Origin: Haloterrigena sp. KLK7
Lineage (GTDB): Archaea; Halobacteriota; Halobacteria; Halobacteriales; Natrialbaceae
Reading direction: 5' to 3'
Assembly (NCBI RefSeq): GCF_037914945.1
Contig: NZ_CP149787.1
Coordinates: forward strand, 2,294,001-2,358,000
DNA: 64,000 nt
Part shown: piece after piece, positions 24,649-33,335 of the stretch
How positions within the stretch are numbered: the first letter of the stretch is position 1
Layout: each line of letters begins with the position of its first letter
Notes under the pieces: model-generated
What the model saw: only the letters and a program-made list of their open reading frames with translations
Told to the model about the DNA's origin: nothing
Database searches by the model: none
Translations under genes and position numbers: made by a program

Positions 24649-25896
24649 ATGGGGACGATGACGGACACGAACACGAACACGGACTCCGACGACCGGATCC
24701 CCGTGACGATCCTCTCCGGGAGCCTGGGGGCCGGAAAGACGACGCTGCTCAACCACCTGCTCTCGAACGCCGGCGAGCGGACGCTCGCGGTGCTGGTCAA
24801 CGACATGGGCGAGGTCAACGTCGACGCCGAGCTCGTCGCCGAGGGGTCGGAGCTCGAACTCGACGACGGCGTCGCGGAGCTCTCGAACGGCTGTATCTGC
24901 TGTGAGCTGCAGGACGACCTCGAGACCGCCGTGGTCAGGCTGGCCCGCGACCGCTCGTTCGACCACCTCGTCGTCGAGTCGTCGGGCATCTCCGAGCCCG
25001 CGCCCGTCGCGCGGCTGTTCACGACCGAGTCCCGCGTCGCCGCCCGCTACGACGTCGACACGCTCGTGACCGTCCTCGACACGCCCGCCTTCCTCGAGGC
25101 GTTCGCCGGCGAGGGGACGCCCGAACGGCGCGGCGACGAGGGCGACCGGCCGCTGTCGGACCTGCTCGTCGAACAGGTCGAAGTCTCGAACGTCGTGCTG
25201 CTCAACAAGGCGGATCTGTGTAGCGAGGCGGAACTCGCGGCGGCCGAGGACCTCGTCCGCGCGCTCCAGCCCGACGCCGAGACGATCCCCACCGAGTTCT
25301 CCGCGGTCGATCCCGCCCGACTGCTCGGCGCGGACCGCTTCGAACCCGACCGGGTGAACGATCTCCCGGGCTGGAAGCGCGCGCTGGACGACACGGACGG
25401 ACCGTCCGATCGCGACCACGGTGCCGGCGATCACGACCACGGCGGCCACCACCACCCTGACGAAGTCTACGGCGTCTCGTCGTTCGTCTACCGACAGCGA
25501 CGGCCGTTTCACCCCGAACGGTTCGCCGCGTTCCTCCGGGACCTGCCGCAGTCGATCGTCCGCGCGAAGGGAACCGCCTGGATCGCCGACAACGAGATGC
25601 GCGTCGCGATCGCGCAGGCGGGACCGTCGATCAGGGCCACCGCACGGGGCCCCTGGATCGCGAGCCTGCCCGCGGTCGAGCGCGACATGTATCGGTCGAA
25701 CCGTCCCGACCTCGAGTGGCACGACGAGCACGGCGACCGGCGGACGGAACTGGTGTTCATCGGCACCGACTACGACGAGTCCGAACTACGGGCCGCCCTC
25801 GACGACGCGCTGGTGACCGACGCGGAGTGGGAGACCGGCCACGACGGCCCCTTCCCCGACGAGCAGGGCGCGGAGTCGGTCGTCCGCGAGCCCTGA
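24649..25896 (+). CDS. CobW/P47K family GTPase (COG0523), putative metallochaperone
   Basis: The product is 415 residues (ATG 24649, or 24658 nine bases on). Motifs are ILSGSLGAGKTTLLNHLL (Walker A), the metal-binding CxCC in SNGCICCELQDD, VVESSGISEP, and LLNKADL (guanine recognition). A His-rich linker (DHDHGGHHHPDE, about residues 263-274) sits before the CobW C-terminal domain. COG0523 proteins insert or deliver Zn, Co or Ni to target proteins; the metal here is unknown. It is divergent from the ArsA operon across a 75-bp gap. Confidence 0.9.
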   Translation: MGTMTDTNTNTDSDDRIPVTILSGSLGAGKTTLLNHLLSNAGERTLAVLVNDMGEVNVDAELVAEGSELELDDGVAELSNGCICCELQDDLETAVVRLARDRSFDHLVVESSGISEPAPVARLFTTESRVAARYDVDTLVTVLDTPAFLEAFAGEGTPERRGDEGDRPLSDLLVEQVEVSNVVLLNKADLCSEAELAAAEDLVRALQPDAETIPTEFSAVDPARLLGADRFEPDRVNDLPGWKRALDDTDGPSDRDHGAGDHDHGGHHHPDEVYGVSSFVYRQRRPFHPERFAAFLRDLPQSIVRAKGTAWIADNEMRVAIAQAGPSIRATARGPWIASLPAVERDMYRSNRPDLEWHDEHGDRRTELVFIGTDYDESELRAALDDALVTDAEWETGHDGPFPDEQGAESVVREP

Positions 25897-25919
25897 GTCC
25901 GCGTCTCACCGGACGACCG

Positions 25920-26123
25920 TCAGCACGCGCAGTCGCCGCCGGTCGCCCGCTCGAAGCGCATCTCCGCGCCGCAGTCGGGGCACGTGGGCTCCCCCTCGAG
26001 TTCGACGTCCCGGATTCGGACGCCGCAGTCGTCACACCAGTAGGCGCCCGACGAGCCGTCCGTCGGACGACGGTTCGGTGCGGGCGATTCGAGTGCGTCT
26101 TTCAGCGAATCGACGAGCCCCAT
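25920..26123 (-). CDS. Zinc-ribbon mini-protein
   Basis: The product is 67 residues. Two knuckles (WCDDCGVRI and CPDCGAEMRF) make one zinc ribbon, and an extra C-terminal Cys pair ends the protein (GGDCAC). A short N-terminal amphipathic helix (MGLVDSLKDALES) is typical of haloarchaeal small CPxCG proteins, many of which affect motility or biofilm growth in model species, although this member is untested. Confidence 0.75.
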   Translation of the reverse strand: MGLVDSLKDALESPAPNRRPTDGSSGAYWCDDCGVRIRDVELEGEPTCPDCGAEMRFERATGGDCAC

Positions 26124-26259
26124 GCGCGACTACTCGTCGGCGACGCCAATAATACTATGCGAGTGTGTCGCACACTTATTCCCGGCGCGAATCGGGGGAC
26201 TCGCGGCCGGCGCGAACCGACGCACACTCGCGGCGGTGCCGCTCGAGGAACGGTCGGGA

Positions 26260-26580
26260 CTACCCGAGGACCAGTGGAATGGCAAGGGCGACGATGAGGG
26301 ACGCCAGGATCGGGATCAGGTAGAACAGGCGCTCGGCGCGGACCGCGGCCGGCACTTCCCTCGCGAGTTCCGGCCGCGCGGTCCACACCTGTCGGTGATA
26401 GGCGGCGACGGTGGCGACGGCGAACAGGACCGTCGAGGCGGCGATCGCCGCCTCGAGCGACAGTCCCAGCGCCTGTCCGTACAGCGGTCCGAACGAGAGC
26501 GAGATCATGAAGGTGAGACCGACGACGACGACGAACGGCACCGGATCGACGCGCGAGCCGTGGCGGTTACGAAGGCGCAT
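26260..26580 (-). CDS. Small three-helix membrane protein
   Basis: The product is 106 residues with hydrophobic stretches at about residues 14-30, 36-58 and 86-105 (VPFVVVVGLTFMISL, ALGLSLEAAIAASTVLFAV, LFYLIPILASLIVALAIPL). The N-terminus is basic. No family is recognised. It is convergent with none of its neighbours and probably monocistronic. Confidence 0.6.
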   Translation of the reverse strand: MRLRNRHGSRVDPVPFVVVVGLTFMISLSFGPLYGQALGLSLEAAIAASTVLFAVATVAAYHRQVWTARPELAREVPAAVRAERLFYLIPILASLIVALAIPLVLG

Positions 26581-26751
26581 ACGGTGCGTTCGCCGTCGAG
26601 AAATATAGAGCTATATAGTCGTGGTCGGCACCGCCGAATCGGCAGTGCTCCGGACGTCCGGTCCGGGTTCGGCACCGACGGCCCCGACCCGGAGACGGCC
26701 CGACGGCTCGGGACGGCGAAGGTATAAGTGACGGTGCCGATCTCTCCCTGT

Positions 26752-26976
26752 ATGAGCGATAGCGACTCCGAACGGGAGGGGTTCGAGGCGGGCGCGGCGG
26801 GATCGCGGGGCGATCCCCGCGTGCTGATCGCGATGAACGCGGTCCTGTCGACGCTGTTCGCGTGGACGATCGTCTGGGGGCTGTCGTTCCTGGGCGTCCT
26901 CGAGTTCGGACTCATCAACGTCGCCACGGCCGCGATCGTGCTGTTCGCGATCACGTATCTCGTGACGATGAGCTGA
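26752..26976 (+). CDS. Small two-helix membrane protein
   Basis: ATG 26752 (MSDSDSEREGFEAGAAGSRG) gives 74 residues; a GGTATAAG box at 26720-26727 is at leaderless distance and rules out the GTG at 26728. A polar acidic head of about 25 residues precedes two hydrophobic segments. Function is unknown. Confidence 0.65.
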   Translation: MSDSDSEREGFEAGAAGSRGDPRVLIAMNAVLSTLFAWTIVWGLSFLGVLEFGLINVATAAIVLFAITYLVTMS

Positions 26977-27043
26977 GTTCGGTTTCGGTTCCGTCCCGGC
27001 CCGGACTCGATTCTCGCTCCCGATATCGGCCCCAGTGACCGCT

Positions 27044-27280
27044 CTACTGACCGTAAATGAGTCGCCGTCCGAGGGCGTTGATGCGGTCGGTCACGCGACT
27101 CGCCCAGGCGCCCGGCGAGACGCGTCGGAGCGTCTCGTCGTCGACCTCGATGGCGCTCTCGCCGAACGGGTCGCGATTCGATTCGTCCTCGCTCTCGCCG
27201 TCTCCGTCGTCGGACGAGGCGACGTCGACGACCGTCGACATCGAACAGCGGCCGCAGGCCTCGGTTTTCTTGCCTCCCAT
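27044..27280 (-). CDS. Small acidic protein with CxxC
   Basis: The product is 78 residues from ATG 27280. It opens with MGGKKTEACGRCSMSTVVDV, so a single CxxC lies at the N-terminus. A Glu/Asp/Ser-rich middle and a basic amphipathic helix (WASRVTDRINALGRRLIYGQ) follow. The longer in-frame start at 27376 adds an Arg-rich lead and is rejected. No family is recognised; two such CxxC motifs from a dimer could hold a metal. Confidence 0.55.
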   Translation of the reverse strand: MGGKKTEACGRCSMSTVVDVASSDDGDGESEDESNRDPFGESAIEVDDETLRRVSPGAWASRVTDRINALGRRLIYGQ

Positions 27281-27412
27281 GGGAATCCCTCGCAGGGTAC
27301 TACGTCTCCGACGGCTAAAAGCTGCCGCCCGAATCGGTACACCGTCGGACCCGAGCGTCGCTGACGCCGCTCTCACCGACGATTATTTGATACCCCGACG
27401 GTAACCGGTGGT

Positions 27413-27499
27413 ATGCAAATTCGGACCACGGATCGGCGCGAGGCCGAACCGGCGTCGAACCGGACGCGACCGCGATCGTTCCCCACGGACCCACGATGA
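27413..27499 (+). CDS. Possible 28-residue leader peptide coupled to the next gene
   Basis: ATG 27413 lies about 27 bp behind a TATA-like TTATTTGA (27383-27390). It opens a 28-codon frame (MQIRTTDRREAEPASNRTRP...) whose TGA overlaps the ATG of the 27496 gene as ATGA. The gene downstream has no TATA box of its own at leaderless distance, so this small frame would be translated first and hand ribosomes on. It may simply be an initiation leader. Confidence 0.45.
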   Translation: MQIRTTDRREAEPASNRTRPRSFPTDPR

Positions 27500-28104
27500 G
27501 CGAGAAGGTGCAACCGGACGAACTCCCGGCAGAGATCCGCGAGGCAGTGCCCGACTGGGACGACGAGTACCTCGATCGGATCTCCGATCGGTTGATGTAC
27601 AACTACGACCTCGAGCGGAACCACTCGGTCCGCGGCGAGCGCTGGGACCTCTACGGGGAGATGCGCGTGCGCAGTCAGAAGCAGTTCTTCCACCCGGCGC
27701 TCTCCTACGCCGACCACGAGGCCGAGGAGTACCTCTTCGCCCGGCGCGAGTCGCGGCCGACGGTCGCGGCCCTCGAGCGCCTCGTCGACCTCGGTCACGA
27801 CCTCGCCGACGAGCGCGTCGTCCCCGACGAGGAACACTTCGGGACGGACTTCACGTTCGTCCTCGTCGCCGACGAACTCTCCGACGACGTCCGCGAGTTC
27901 GTCGACGGCTTCCGCGATCGGACGCTGCTGAAGTTCGGCTACCACGGCCACTACGAGGTGAACCTCGCCGTCGTCGTCCCCGACGCGGAGGACCACGTCG
28001 CCAGCGAGGCCGCCGACGTCGCCGAAGCGTTCACCCTGTGGGACGACGTCAGCGAGCCCGACGAGGGGCTCCTCTCGCGGTTCGCGAAACGGTTCTGGAA
28101 GTAG
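27496..28104 (+). CDS. Conserved haloarchaeal protein of unknown function
   Basis: The product is 202 residues, soluble and acidic. The N-terminal helical part includes DDEYLDRISDRLMYNYDLERN and MRVRSQKQFFHPALSYADHEAEE; the C-terminal part is a mixed alpha/beta domain with TFVLVADELSDDVREFVDGF and LLKFGYHGHYEVNLAVVVPD. No catalytic motif was seen. It is probably expressed from the promoter of the 28-residue leader frame that overlaps its start. Confidence 0.7.
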   Translation: MSEKVQPDELPAEIREAVPDWDDEYLDRISDRLMYNYDLERNHSVRGERWDLYGEMRVRSQKQFFHPALSYADHEAEEYLFARRESRPTVAALERLVDLGHDLADERVVPDEEHFGTDFTFVLVADELSDDVREFVDGFRDRTLLKFGYHGHYEVNLAVVVPDAEDHVASEAADVAEAFTLWDDVSEPDEGLLSRFAKRFWK

Positions 28105-28173
28105 GCGACGGCCCCGTCGGTACCGACCGGTCGCTCTCGCGTCGGCGAAAAAACGGAAACGAAACGGCAGGTT

Positions 28174-30012
28174 CTAGTCGTCGCCCGGTTCGGCCGCGGG
28201 TCGTTCGGGTCCGCTCCGAACGCTTCGAATGTTCTCGTACCCCAACTTGACGAGCGCGAGCGCCAGGCCGATGAGCACGAGCCCGAGAACCATCTGTACG
28301 CCCGCGGAGATCTGTTCGCCGAAGGTCCCCGCGCCACCCTGAATCAGATTCAGGTAGAGGTTCTCGTAGAACACGAGGATCGAGAGCCCGAGGACGGTGA
28401 TCGTGACCATGATCGCCATCGGGACGCCGGTCGAAACGAGTTGTTTGTTGTCGTCCCAGTTGGCCAGCCAGACGGTCGCGGTGAGCAGCGCCAGCGCCGC
28501 GAGCAGCTGATTCGCACCACCGAAGAGCTGCCAGAGGACGACCCACTGGCCGGAGACGACGAGCAGGTACGCCGGGACGATCTGAACGATCGGGTTCGTG
28601 TACCGACCGCGTGCGATCGAGCGCGGATCCATGTTCAGTCCCGTATCGGTCCGCCCAGCCGGCGTGCCGACGATCTCTTCCATCATGTATCGGCCGAGAC
28701 GGACGGCCGTGTCGGTCGACGTGAGCAGGAAGCTACAGAGGACGAGCGCCATGAACACGGCGCCGACGGTCTCGGAAACGCCGAGACTCGTGAGGATGAT
28801 GCCGCCCCCTTCGGCGAAGTTCGGAAGCGCAGCACCGATTCCGCCCGCGGGATCGGCGAAGCCTGCCACTGCGAGGGTCGAGAGTGCGACCGCCGCGAGG
28901 AGCCCTTCGCCGAGCATCCCGCCGTATCCGATCAGCCGAGCGTCAGTCTCGTTATCGAGCTGTTTGGCGGTCGTCCCGGACGAAACCAGCGAGTGGAATC
29001 CGCTGATCGTCCCGCAAGCGATCGTGATGAACAGGAGCGGGAACAGCGGCGCGAGTCCGGCGGCCTCGACGCCCCAGAACCCCTCGAACGCGCCGATGGA
29101 ACTGTCGATGACGAGCGGGCTGGACGACGTTCCGAGGAACGTCCCGACGACGATCGCGACGACCGCCCCACCGACGCCGGTGTACAGCAGGAACGACGAC
29201 AGGTAGTCGCGCGGCTGGAGCAACACCCACACCGGCAGCGCGCTCGCGACCGCGGCATAGACCATGACGATCGGGATCCATCCCGCGGTGTTACCGCCGA
29301 GCGCGGCCGCACCGGGCACCCAGTCGCCGGCTCCGCCGAACAGCACGATCGTTCCGGCCGGGTAGTCGCCGGCGAACAGCGCCAGCGGGTACTGGAGCCC
29401 CACCCAGACGGCCGCGAAGACGCCCGCGACGAACAGAATCGTCCCGGGGATGAACGGACCGTTGAACTGGTACAGGTAGACGCCGAACACCAGTGCGAGC
29501 CCGATGTAGAGTAGCGACGCCGTTACCACCTGTGGATACGCGTTGAAGACGATCCCGACGACCAGCGCGAACACTGCCACGACGAGCATGATCGTCAGGA
29601 ACGCGAACCACAACAGCATGTTTTTGCCGCCCTCTCCCACGTACTCCCCGATCATGTAGCCGATCGACTTCCCCTCGTGGCGGAGACTGCCCGACAGCGA
29701 GACGAAGTCGTGGACGGCCCCCATCAGGGGATTCCCGATGGCGATCCACAGCAACGCGGGAACCCACCCCCAGATGGCACCGGCCGTGATCGGTCCGACG
29801 ATCGGGGCACCGCCCGCGATACTCGAGTAGTGATGCCCCAACAGGACCGGTTTCTTCGACGGCACGTACTCCTGCCCGTCTTCGTACTTGTGCGCCGGCG
29901 TCTCCGCCTCTTCGTCGAGTTCGACGAACTGCGTGAGATACCGCGAGTATCCCACGTAGCCGGCGGTGAACGTCACCAGTACTGCCGCGATGATCCAGAT
30001 TACTTGAGTCAT
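28174..30012 (-). CDS. cstA: CstA family carbon-starvation/pyruvate transporter
   Basis: The product is 612 residues from ATG 30012 (MTQVIWIIAAVLVTFTAGYV) with about 16 membrane helices. Conserved CstA features are PSKKPVLLGHHYSSIAGGAPIVGP near the N-terminus, GWVPALLWIAIGNPLMGAVHDF, and the SSGTTAKQLDNETDARLIGYG segment in the middle. In bacteria CstA and BtsT take up peptides or pyruvate; the haloarchaeal substrate is not established. A minus-strand CAATTAAG lies about 35 bp upstream. The gene is monocistronic. Confidence 0.93.
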   Translation of the reverse strand: MTQVIWIIAAVLVTFTAGYVGYSRYLTQFVELDEEAETPAHKYEDGQEYVPSKKPVLLGHHYSSIAGGAPIVGPITAGAIWGWVPALLWIAIGNPLMGAVHDFVSLSGSLRHEGKSIGYMIGEYVGEGGKNMLLWFAFLTIMLVVAVFALVVGIVFNAYPQVVTASLLYIGLALVFGVYLYQFNGPFIPGTILFVAGVFAAVWVGLQYPLALFAGDYPAGTIVLFGGAGDWVPGAAALGGNTAGWIPIVMVYAAVASALPVWVLLQPRDYLSSFLLYTGVGGAVVAIVVGTFLGTSSSPLVIDSSIGAFEGFWGVEAAGLAPLFPLLFITIACGTISGFHSLVSSGTTAKQLDNETDARLIGYGGMLGEGLLAAVALSTLAVAGFADPAGGIGAALPNFAEGGGIILTSLGVSETVGAVFMALVLCSFLLTSTDTAVRLGRYMMEEIVGTPAGRTDTGLNMDPRSIARGRYTNPIVQIVPAYLLVVSGQWVVLWQLFGGANQLLAALALLTATVWLANWDDNKQLVSTGVPMAIMVTITVLGLSILVFYENLYLNLIQGGAGTFGEQISAGVQMVLGLVLIGLALALVKLGYENIRSVRSGPERPAAEPGDD

Positions 30013-30388
30013 GGTACCTCTAGGCAAATCGAGGGGGACGGATAACCTTAATTGTTGTTTGTCTTTATTGGCGGAGATCGACCGTCTTTTTCAAATCTCA
30101 AACGCGGTGTCATGACCTATTATTGATATTACATATAGGTCGTGCACACGGAATCGGGTTAGTTCGTCGGCACAGTTCCGGGAATATTCCCTCGAGACGA
30201 GGGATCGACACTACCTGATACGCGGAAGCTGATTCCGCGGATTGACGCCGGTGGCGCCGATCGACCGTGACCGGCCACCGGACCGAGGACCGTCCGGCGC
30301 CTCCGCCGGTTCCGGCCCGTGCCACGAACTCCCGCGATCGGTTCCGGAAACCAGTATACCTATCACGAACCGGTACTGACGGGCGTCC
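30013..30388. promoter_or_regulatory. Divergent cstA/nfo intergenic region
   Basis: This gap of 376 bp holds a minus-strand TATA-like stretch for cstA (about 30046-30053) and GTATACCT (30354-30361), which is at leaderless distance from the nfo ATG at 30389. The AT-rich tract at 30113-30137 has no assigned role. No gene was found. Confidence 0.5.
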
Positions 30389-31261
30389 ATGAAGGTCGGC
30401 GCACACGTATCCATCTCCGGCTCGCGCGTCTCTTCCGACGACGAAACGCCGCCGTACGACGACGTTCGGAACGCGGTCCACCGCCAGCGGGCGTTCGGCG
30501 GAAACTGCGGACAGATATTCACCACCTCGCCGCAGGTCTGGGCACAGCCGGAGCTCAGCGACGAGGCAGCCGACGGCTTCCGCGAGGAGAGCGACGAGAA
30601 ACTCGAGGGGCCGTGGGTGATCCACTCGGCGTACCTGGTCAACCTCTGTACGCCCAAAGACGACCTCCGACGGAAGTCCAAGGAGAGTATGCAAGCGGAG
30701 CTCGACGCCGCCGAGCGGCTGGGAATCCCGTACGTCAACGTCCACCTCGGCGCGCACACGGGTGCCGGCGTCGAGGGCGGTCTCGACAACGCGGCGAGCC
30801 TGATCGACGAACTCGACGTGCCCGAGGGCGTCCAGATCCTCATCGAGTCCGACGCGGGCAGCGGGACCAAGCTGGGCGGCGAGTTCGAGCACCTCGCGGG
30901 GATCATCGACCGCACCGAGACCGATATCGGCATCTGCATCGACACCGCCCACACGCTGGTCGCCGGCAACGACCTCACGACCCCCGAAGCCGTCGACGAG
31001 ACCGTCCAGCGGTTCGACGACGAGGTCGGCCTCGAGTACCTCAAATACATCCACCTCAACGACTCGAAACACGACGTCGGCACCCACAAGGACGAACACG
31101 CCCACATCGGCGAGGGCTACATCGGCGAGGACGGAATGCGCGCGATCGTGAATCATCCCGACCTGCGAGATCTCCCGTTCGCGCTCGAGACGCCGACCGA
31201 GGACGGTCGCGGCTTCGAATGGAACATCGAGAAGGTCAAAGAGCTGCGAGATTCGAGCTGA
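30389..31261 (+). CDS. nfo: Endonuclease IV (AP endonuclease)
   Basis: The product is 290 residues, a TIM-barrel AP endonuclease: [11 protein letters not shown] at the N-terminus, [76 protein letters not shown] and [10 protein letters not shown]. These carry the His, Glu and Asp ligands of the trinuclear zinc site. It cleaves 5' of abasic sites in base-excision repair. The last codons lie inside a 42-bp direct repeat whose second copy is intergenic. Confidence 0.96.
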   Translation: MKVGAHVSISGSRVSSDDETPPYDDVRNAVHRQRAFGGNCGQIFTTSPQVWAQPELSDEAADGFREESDEKLEGPWVIHSAYLVNLCTPKDDLRRKSKESMQAELDAAERLGIPYVNVHLGAHTGAGVEGGLDNAASLIDELDVPEGVQILIESDAGSGTKLGGEFEHLAGIIDRTETDIGICIDTAHTLVAGNDLTTPEAVDETVQRFDDEVGLEYLKYIHLNDSKHDVGTHKDEHAHIGEGYIGEDGMRAIVNHPDLRDLPFALETPTEDGRGFEWNIEKVKELRDSS

Positions 31262-31427
31262 GCGCGGTTCGGAGCGAACGAACTGAGAGAGAACCGCGGA
31301 AGCGCGAACGGCGAGTGTAGCGAGCCGTGAGCGAGTGAACCGAGCGAGGATCTCGAGGTCGCGAGCGGGGAGCGTAGTGACCCGCGAGCTGCGAGATTCG
31401 AGCTGAGCGCGGTTCGGAGCGAACGAA
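31241..31427 (+). repeat. 42-bp perfect direct repeat spanning the nfo stop
   Basis: The 42 bases at 31241-31282, which contain the last seven nfo codons and the stop, recur exactly at 31386-31427, 145 bp on. Between and around them are irregular GAGCG/GCGAG motifs. A slipped duplication of the gene end is the simplest reading. Confidence 0.85.
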
Positions 31428-31536
31428 GCGAGCGAGACGCTTCTTGGGAGCGTTTATTTCCTACAGTCGTCGATTGGTACTTCGATCAAAACGGACGGTG
31501 AAGAGCACTGTCCCGTGATCGTGGCAACGGGGAATC

Positions 31537-31613
31537 GCCACACCCTCCCCAGCCGATTCGCTCGTTCCGTCCAGTCACTCGCTCATCCAACGGAAGACGC
31601 GGAGCGTCTTCCG
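31537..31613 (-). repeat. Dispersed intergenic repeat, copy A, with adjacent hairpin
   Basis: The minus strand of 31537-31563 reads the 27-bp core whose last 19 bases are CGGCTGGGGAGGGTGTGGC. It also occurs at 44828-44854 (identical) and 52886-52912 (one change). A perfect 10-bp hairpin, GGAAGACGC/GCGTCTTCC plus a closing C-G, lies at 31591-31613. Confidence 0.8.
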
Positions 31614-31832
31614 AGCCGTTCGCTCGCTGTGCTCGCGAAGACCTCGCGCAGTATCGGCGGCCGCCCGCACTGCGGTTCGGGCGGCCGACAGCGCCCGCCA
31701 CCGCACGTCGGACGGGCAGATTGCAGTCGTCTCGAGAGCCACGACGCCGACCGGCACCGCTGTCCGACTTCCGACGGCTACCAAGCGTCGAAAATCGACC
31801 CGTTTTTACTCGAGACCGACGTACGACGGCTC

Positions 31833-32645
31833 GTGCGCGAGTTCTCCGAGGACTACCTGCGCCGGACCCGCGAGGGGATGTGGGACGACTCCCGCGAGGC
31901 CCTCGAGCCCCTCGCTCTCGACTCCCGCCAGCGAGTTCTGGACGTCGGCTGCGGCACCGGCGAGCTGAGCCGCGTCCTCCGCGAGGAGACACCCGACGAC
32001 GCCACCGTCGTGGGCTGTGACGTCGACCGCGAGTTGCTCGAGATCGCGGCCGATCACGACGACCCCGTTCCCGTCGTCGCCGGCGACGCGCTCCGACTGC
32101 CCTTCGCCGACGACAGCTTCGACCTCGTGGTCTGTCAGGCGCTGTTGATCAACCTACCCGATCCCGCGGCCGCCGTCGCGAAGTTCGCCCGCGTCTCGAC
32201 GGATCTCGTCGCGGCGGTCGAACCGAACAACGCCACCGTCGAGATCGACTCGAGCGTCGACCGCGAGGACCGCCTCGAGCGGCGGGCCCGCAGCGCCTAC
32301 CTCGACGGCGTCGCGACGGACGTCGCGCTCGGCGCCGACGCCCGAACGGCGTTCGAGGACGCCGGCCTCGAGGTGTGCGAGACGCGTCGGTACGATCACG
32401 TCCGGACGGTCGAACCGCCCTACAGCGAGATGGCGCTGCTCGCGGCCCGGCGGAAGGCGACCGGCGCGGGGCTGGCCGACGACCGCGAGACGATGCTCTC
32501 GGGGCGGCTCACCGAGGCGGAGTACGACGACCTCCGGAGCGCGTGGCGCGAGATGGGACGCGACGTGATCGAGCAGATGGAAGCGCGGGAGTACCGCCGC
32601 GAGGAATCGGTGCCGTTTTTCGTCACGGTCGGGCGGGTTCCCTGA
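31833..32645 (+). CDS. Class I SAM-dependent methyltransferase
   Basis: GTG 31833 is chosen because TTTTTACT (31803-31810) stands at leaderless distance before it; the frame stays open to 31515, but that part overlaps the repeat and hairpin region and reads as Arg/His-rich noise. The 270-residue product has VREFSEDYLRRTREGMW, motif I VLDVGCGTGELSRVL, motif II GCDVDRELLEIA, AGDALRLPFADDSFDLVVCQ (motifs III-IV) and a C-terminal cap domain. The substrate is unknown; small-molecule or ubiE-like methyltransferases are closest in motif. Confidence 0.85.
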   Translation: MREFSEDYLRRTREGMWDDSREALEPLALDSRQRVLDVGCGTGELSRVLREETPDDATVVGCDVDRELLEIAADHDDPVPVVAGDALRLPFADDSFDLVVCQALLINLPDPAAAVAKFARVSTDLVAAVEPNNATVEIDSSVDREDRLERRARSAYLDGVATDVALGADARTAFEDAGLEVCETRRYDHVRTVEPPYSEMALLAARRKATGAGLADDRETMLSGRLTEAEYDDLRSAWREMGRDVIEQMEAREYRREESVPFFVTVGRVP

Positions 32646-32702
32646 CCGGCCTCGAGGGACGGTCGGTAGTCGCGCGCGTCCGCCGCGTCCCCACCGGCGC
32701 CC

Positions 32703-32951
32703 TCAGCGGCTCGATCGAACGATGATCTGATCCTTCACGGTCTCGATGCGATCGACCGGGATCCACAGTCGATCGTCGTCGTCGGATCGTCCGGCCGCCG
32801 TCGCCGGGGATCCGTCACCGGGTTCGACGACGAGGTCGAGCAGCGCACCGGACTCGGGGTCCATGGTCACGGTGTGGAGCCGGCCGAAGATCTTCCCGTC
32901 CGTTCCGACGATGCGTTTTCCGCTCAGGTTTCGTGCGAGCATCTCGCTCAT
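32703..32951 (-). CDS. PRC-barrel domain protein
   Basis: The product is 82 residues from ATG 32951 (MSEMLARNLSGKRIVGTDG). PRC-barrel marks are GKIFGRLHTVTMDPESGALLDLVVEPG and WIPVDRIETVKDQIIV. Stand-alone PRC proteins are common in archaea and are thought to mediate protein or RNA contacts; a role in cell division has been shown for the CdpB group of archaeal PRC proteins. Assignment to that group is not possible from sequence alone. Confidence 0.85.
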   Translation of the reverse strand: MSEMLARNLSGKRIVGTDGKIFGRLHTVTMDPESGALLDLVVEPGDGSPATAAGRSDDDDRLWIPVDRIETVKDQIIVRSSR

Positions 32952-33335
32952 ACGTCCCCGGGCCACATCCCACCATAAATGAGTTCGGTTGTTCCTCACC
33001 GAGAGACTGCCGGACGAGAACGACAGTCTCGGCGGGGACATCGGGGCGTTCGGACGAGTTAGCGCTGTTCCAGCGGCGAGACGACGTTCAACGGCACGAG
33101 GATATCCCCCTCACGAGAAGCGCGAGAACGGCGACCATCGCGGCGCGGGCGATCGGCGCCCGTCGATCAGGGGTACGTATCATACTCGAGAGCGTAGCCG
33201 CGACCGGGATAGCCGTCGGTCTCCGCTCGAGTCGATCGGCCGTTCGCCTCACCAGGGTCGAGAACGCCTCGAGCGACCGCAATCGGCTCGGCGGTGACTG
33301 CGGGTTACATGTGAACGCGACGCGAACGTTCCGTC
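32952..33335. other. Intergenic region before the ABC-2 exporter
   Basis: This is a 384-bp gap. The stretch next to the PRC gene (32977-32998) could hold its promoter on the minus strand. A 64-codon minus-strand frame at 33088-33282 (MRSLEAFSTLVRRTADRLE...) with one hydrophobic segment is not convincing. No RNA gene was seen. Confidence 0.4.

Noticed and set aside
31515-31832. Longer N-terminus for the methyltransferase
   Set aside because: The extra 106 codons cross the dispersed repeat and hairpin and are Arg/His/Pro-rich; a TATA-like box supports GTG 31833.
33088-33282. 64-codon minus-strand frame with one hydrophobic stretch
   Set aside because: It has no promoter at the expected spacing, an Arg-rich lead and no recognisable conservation; it was left as intergenic.
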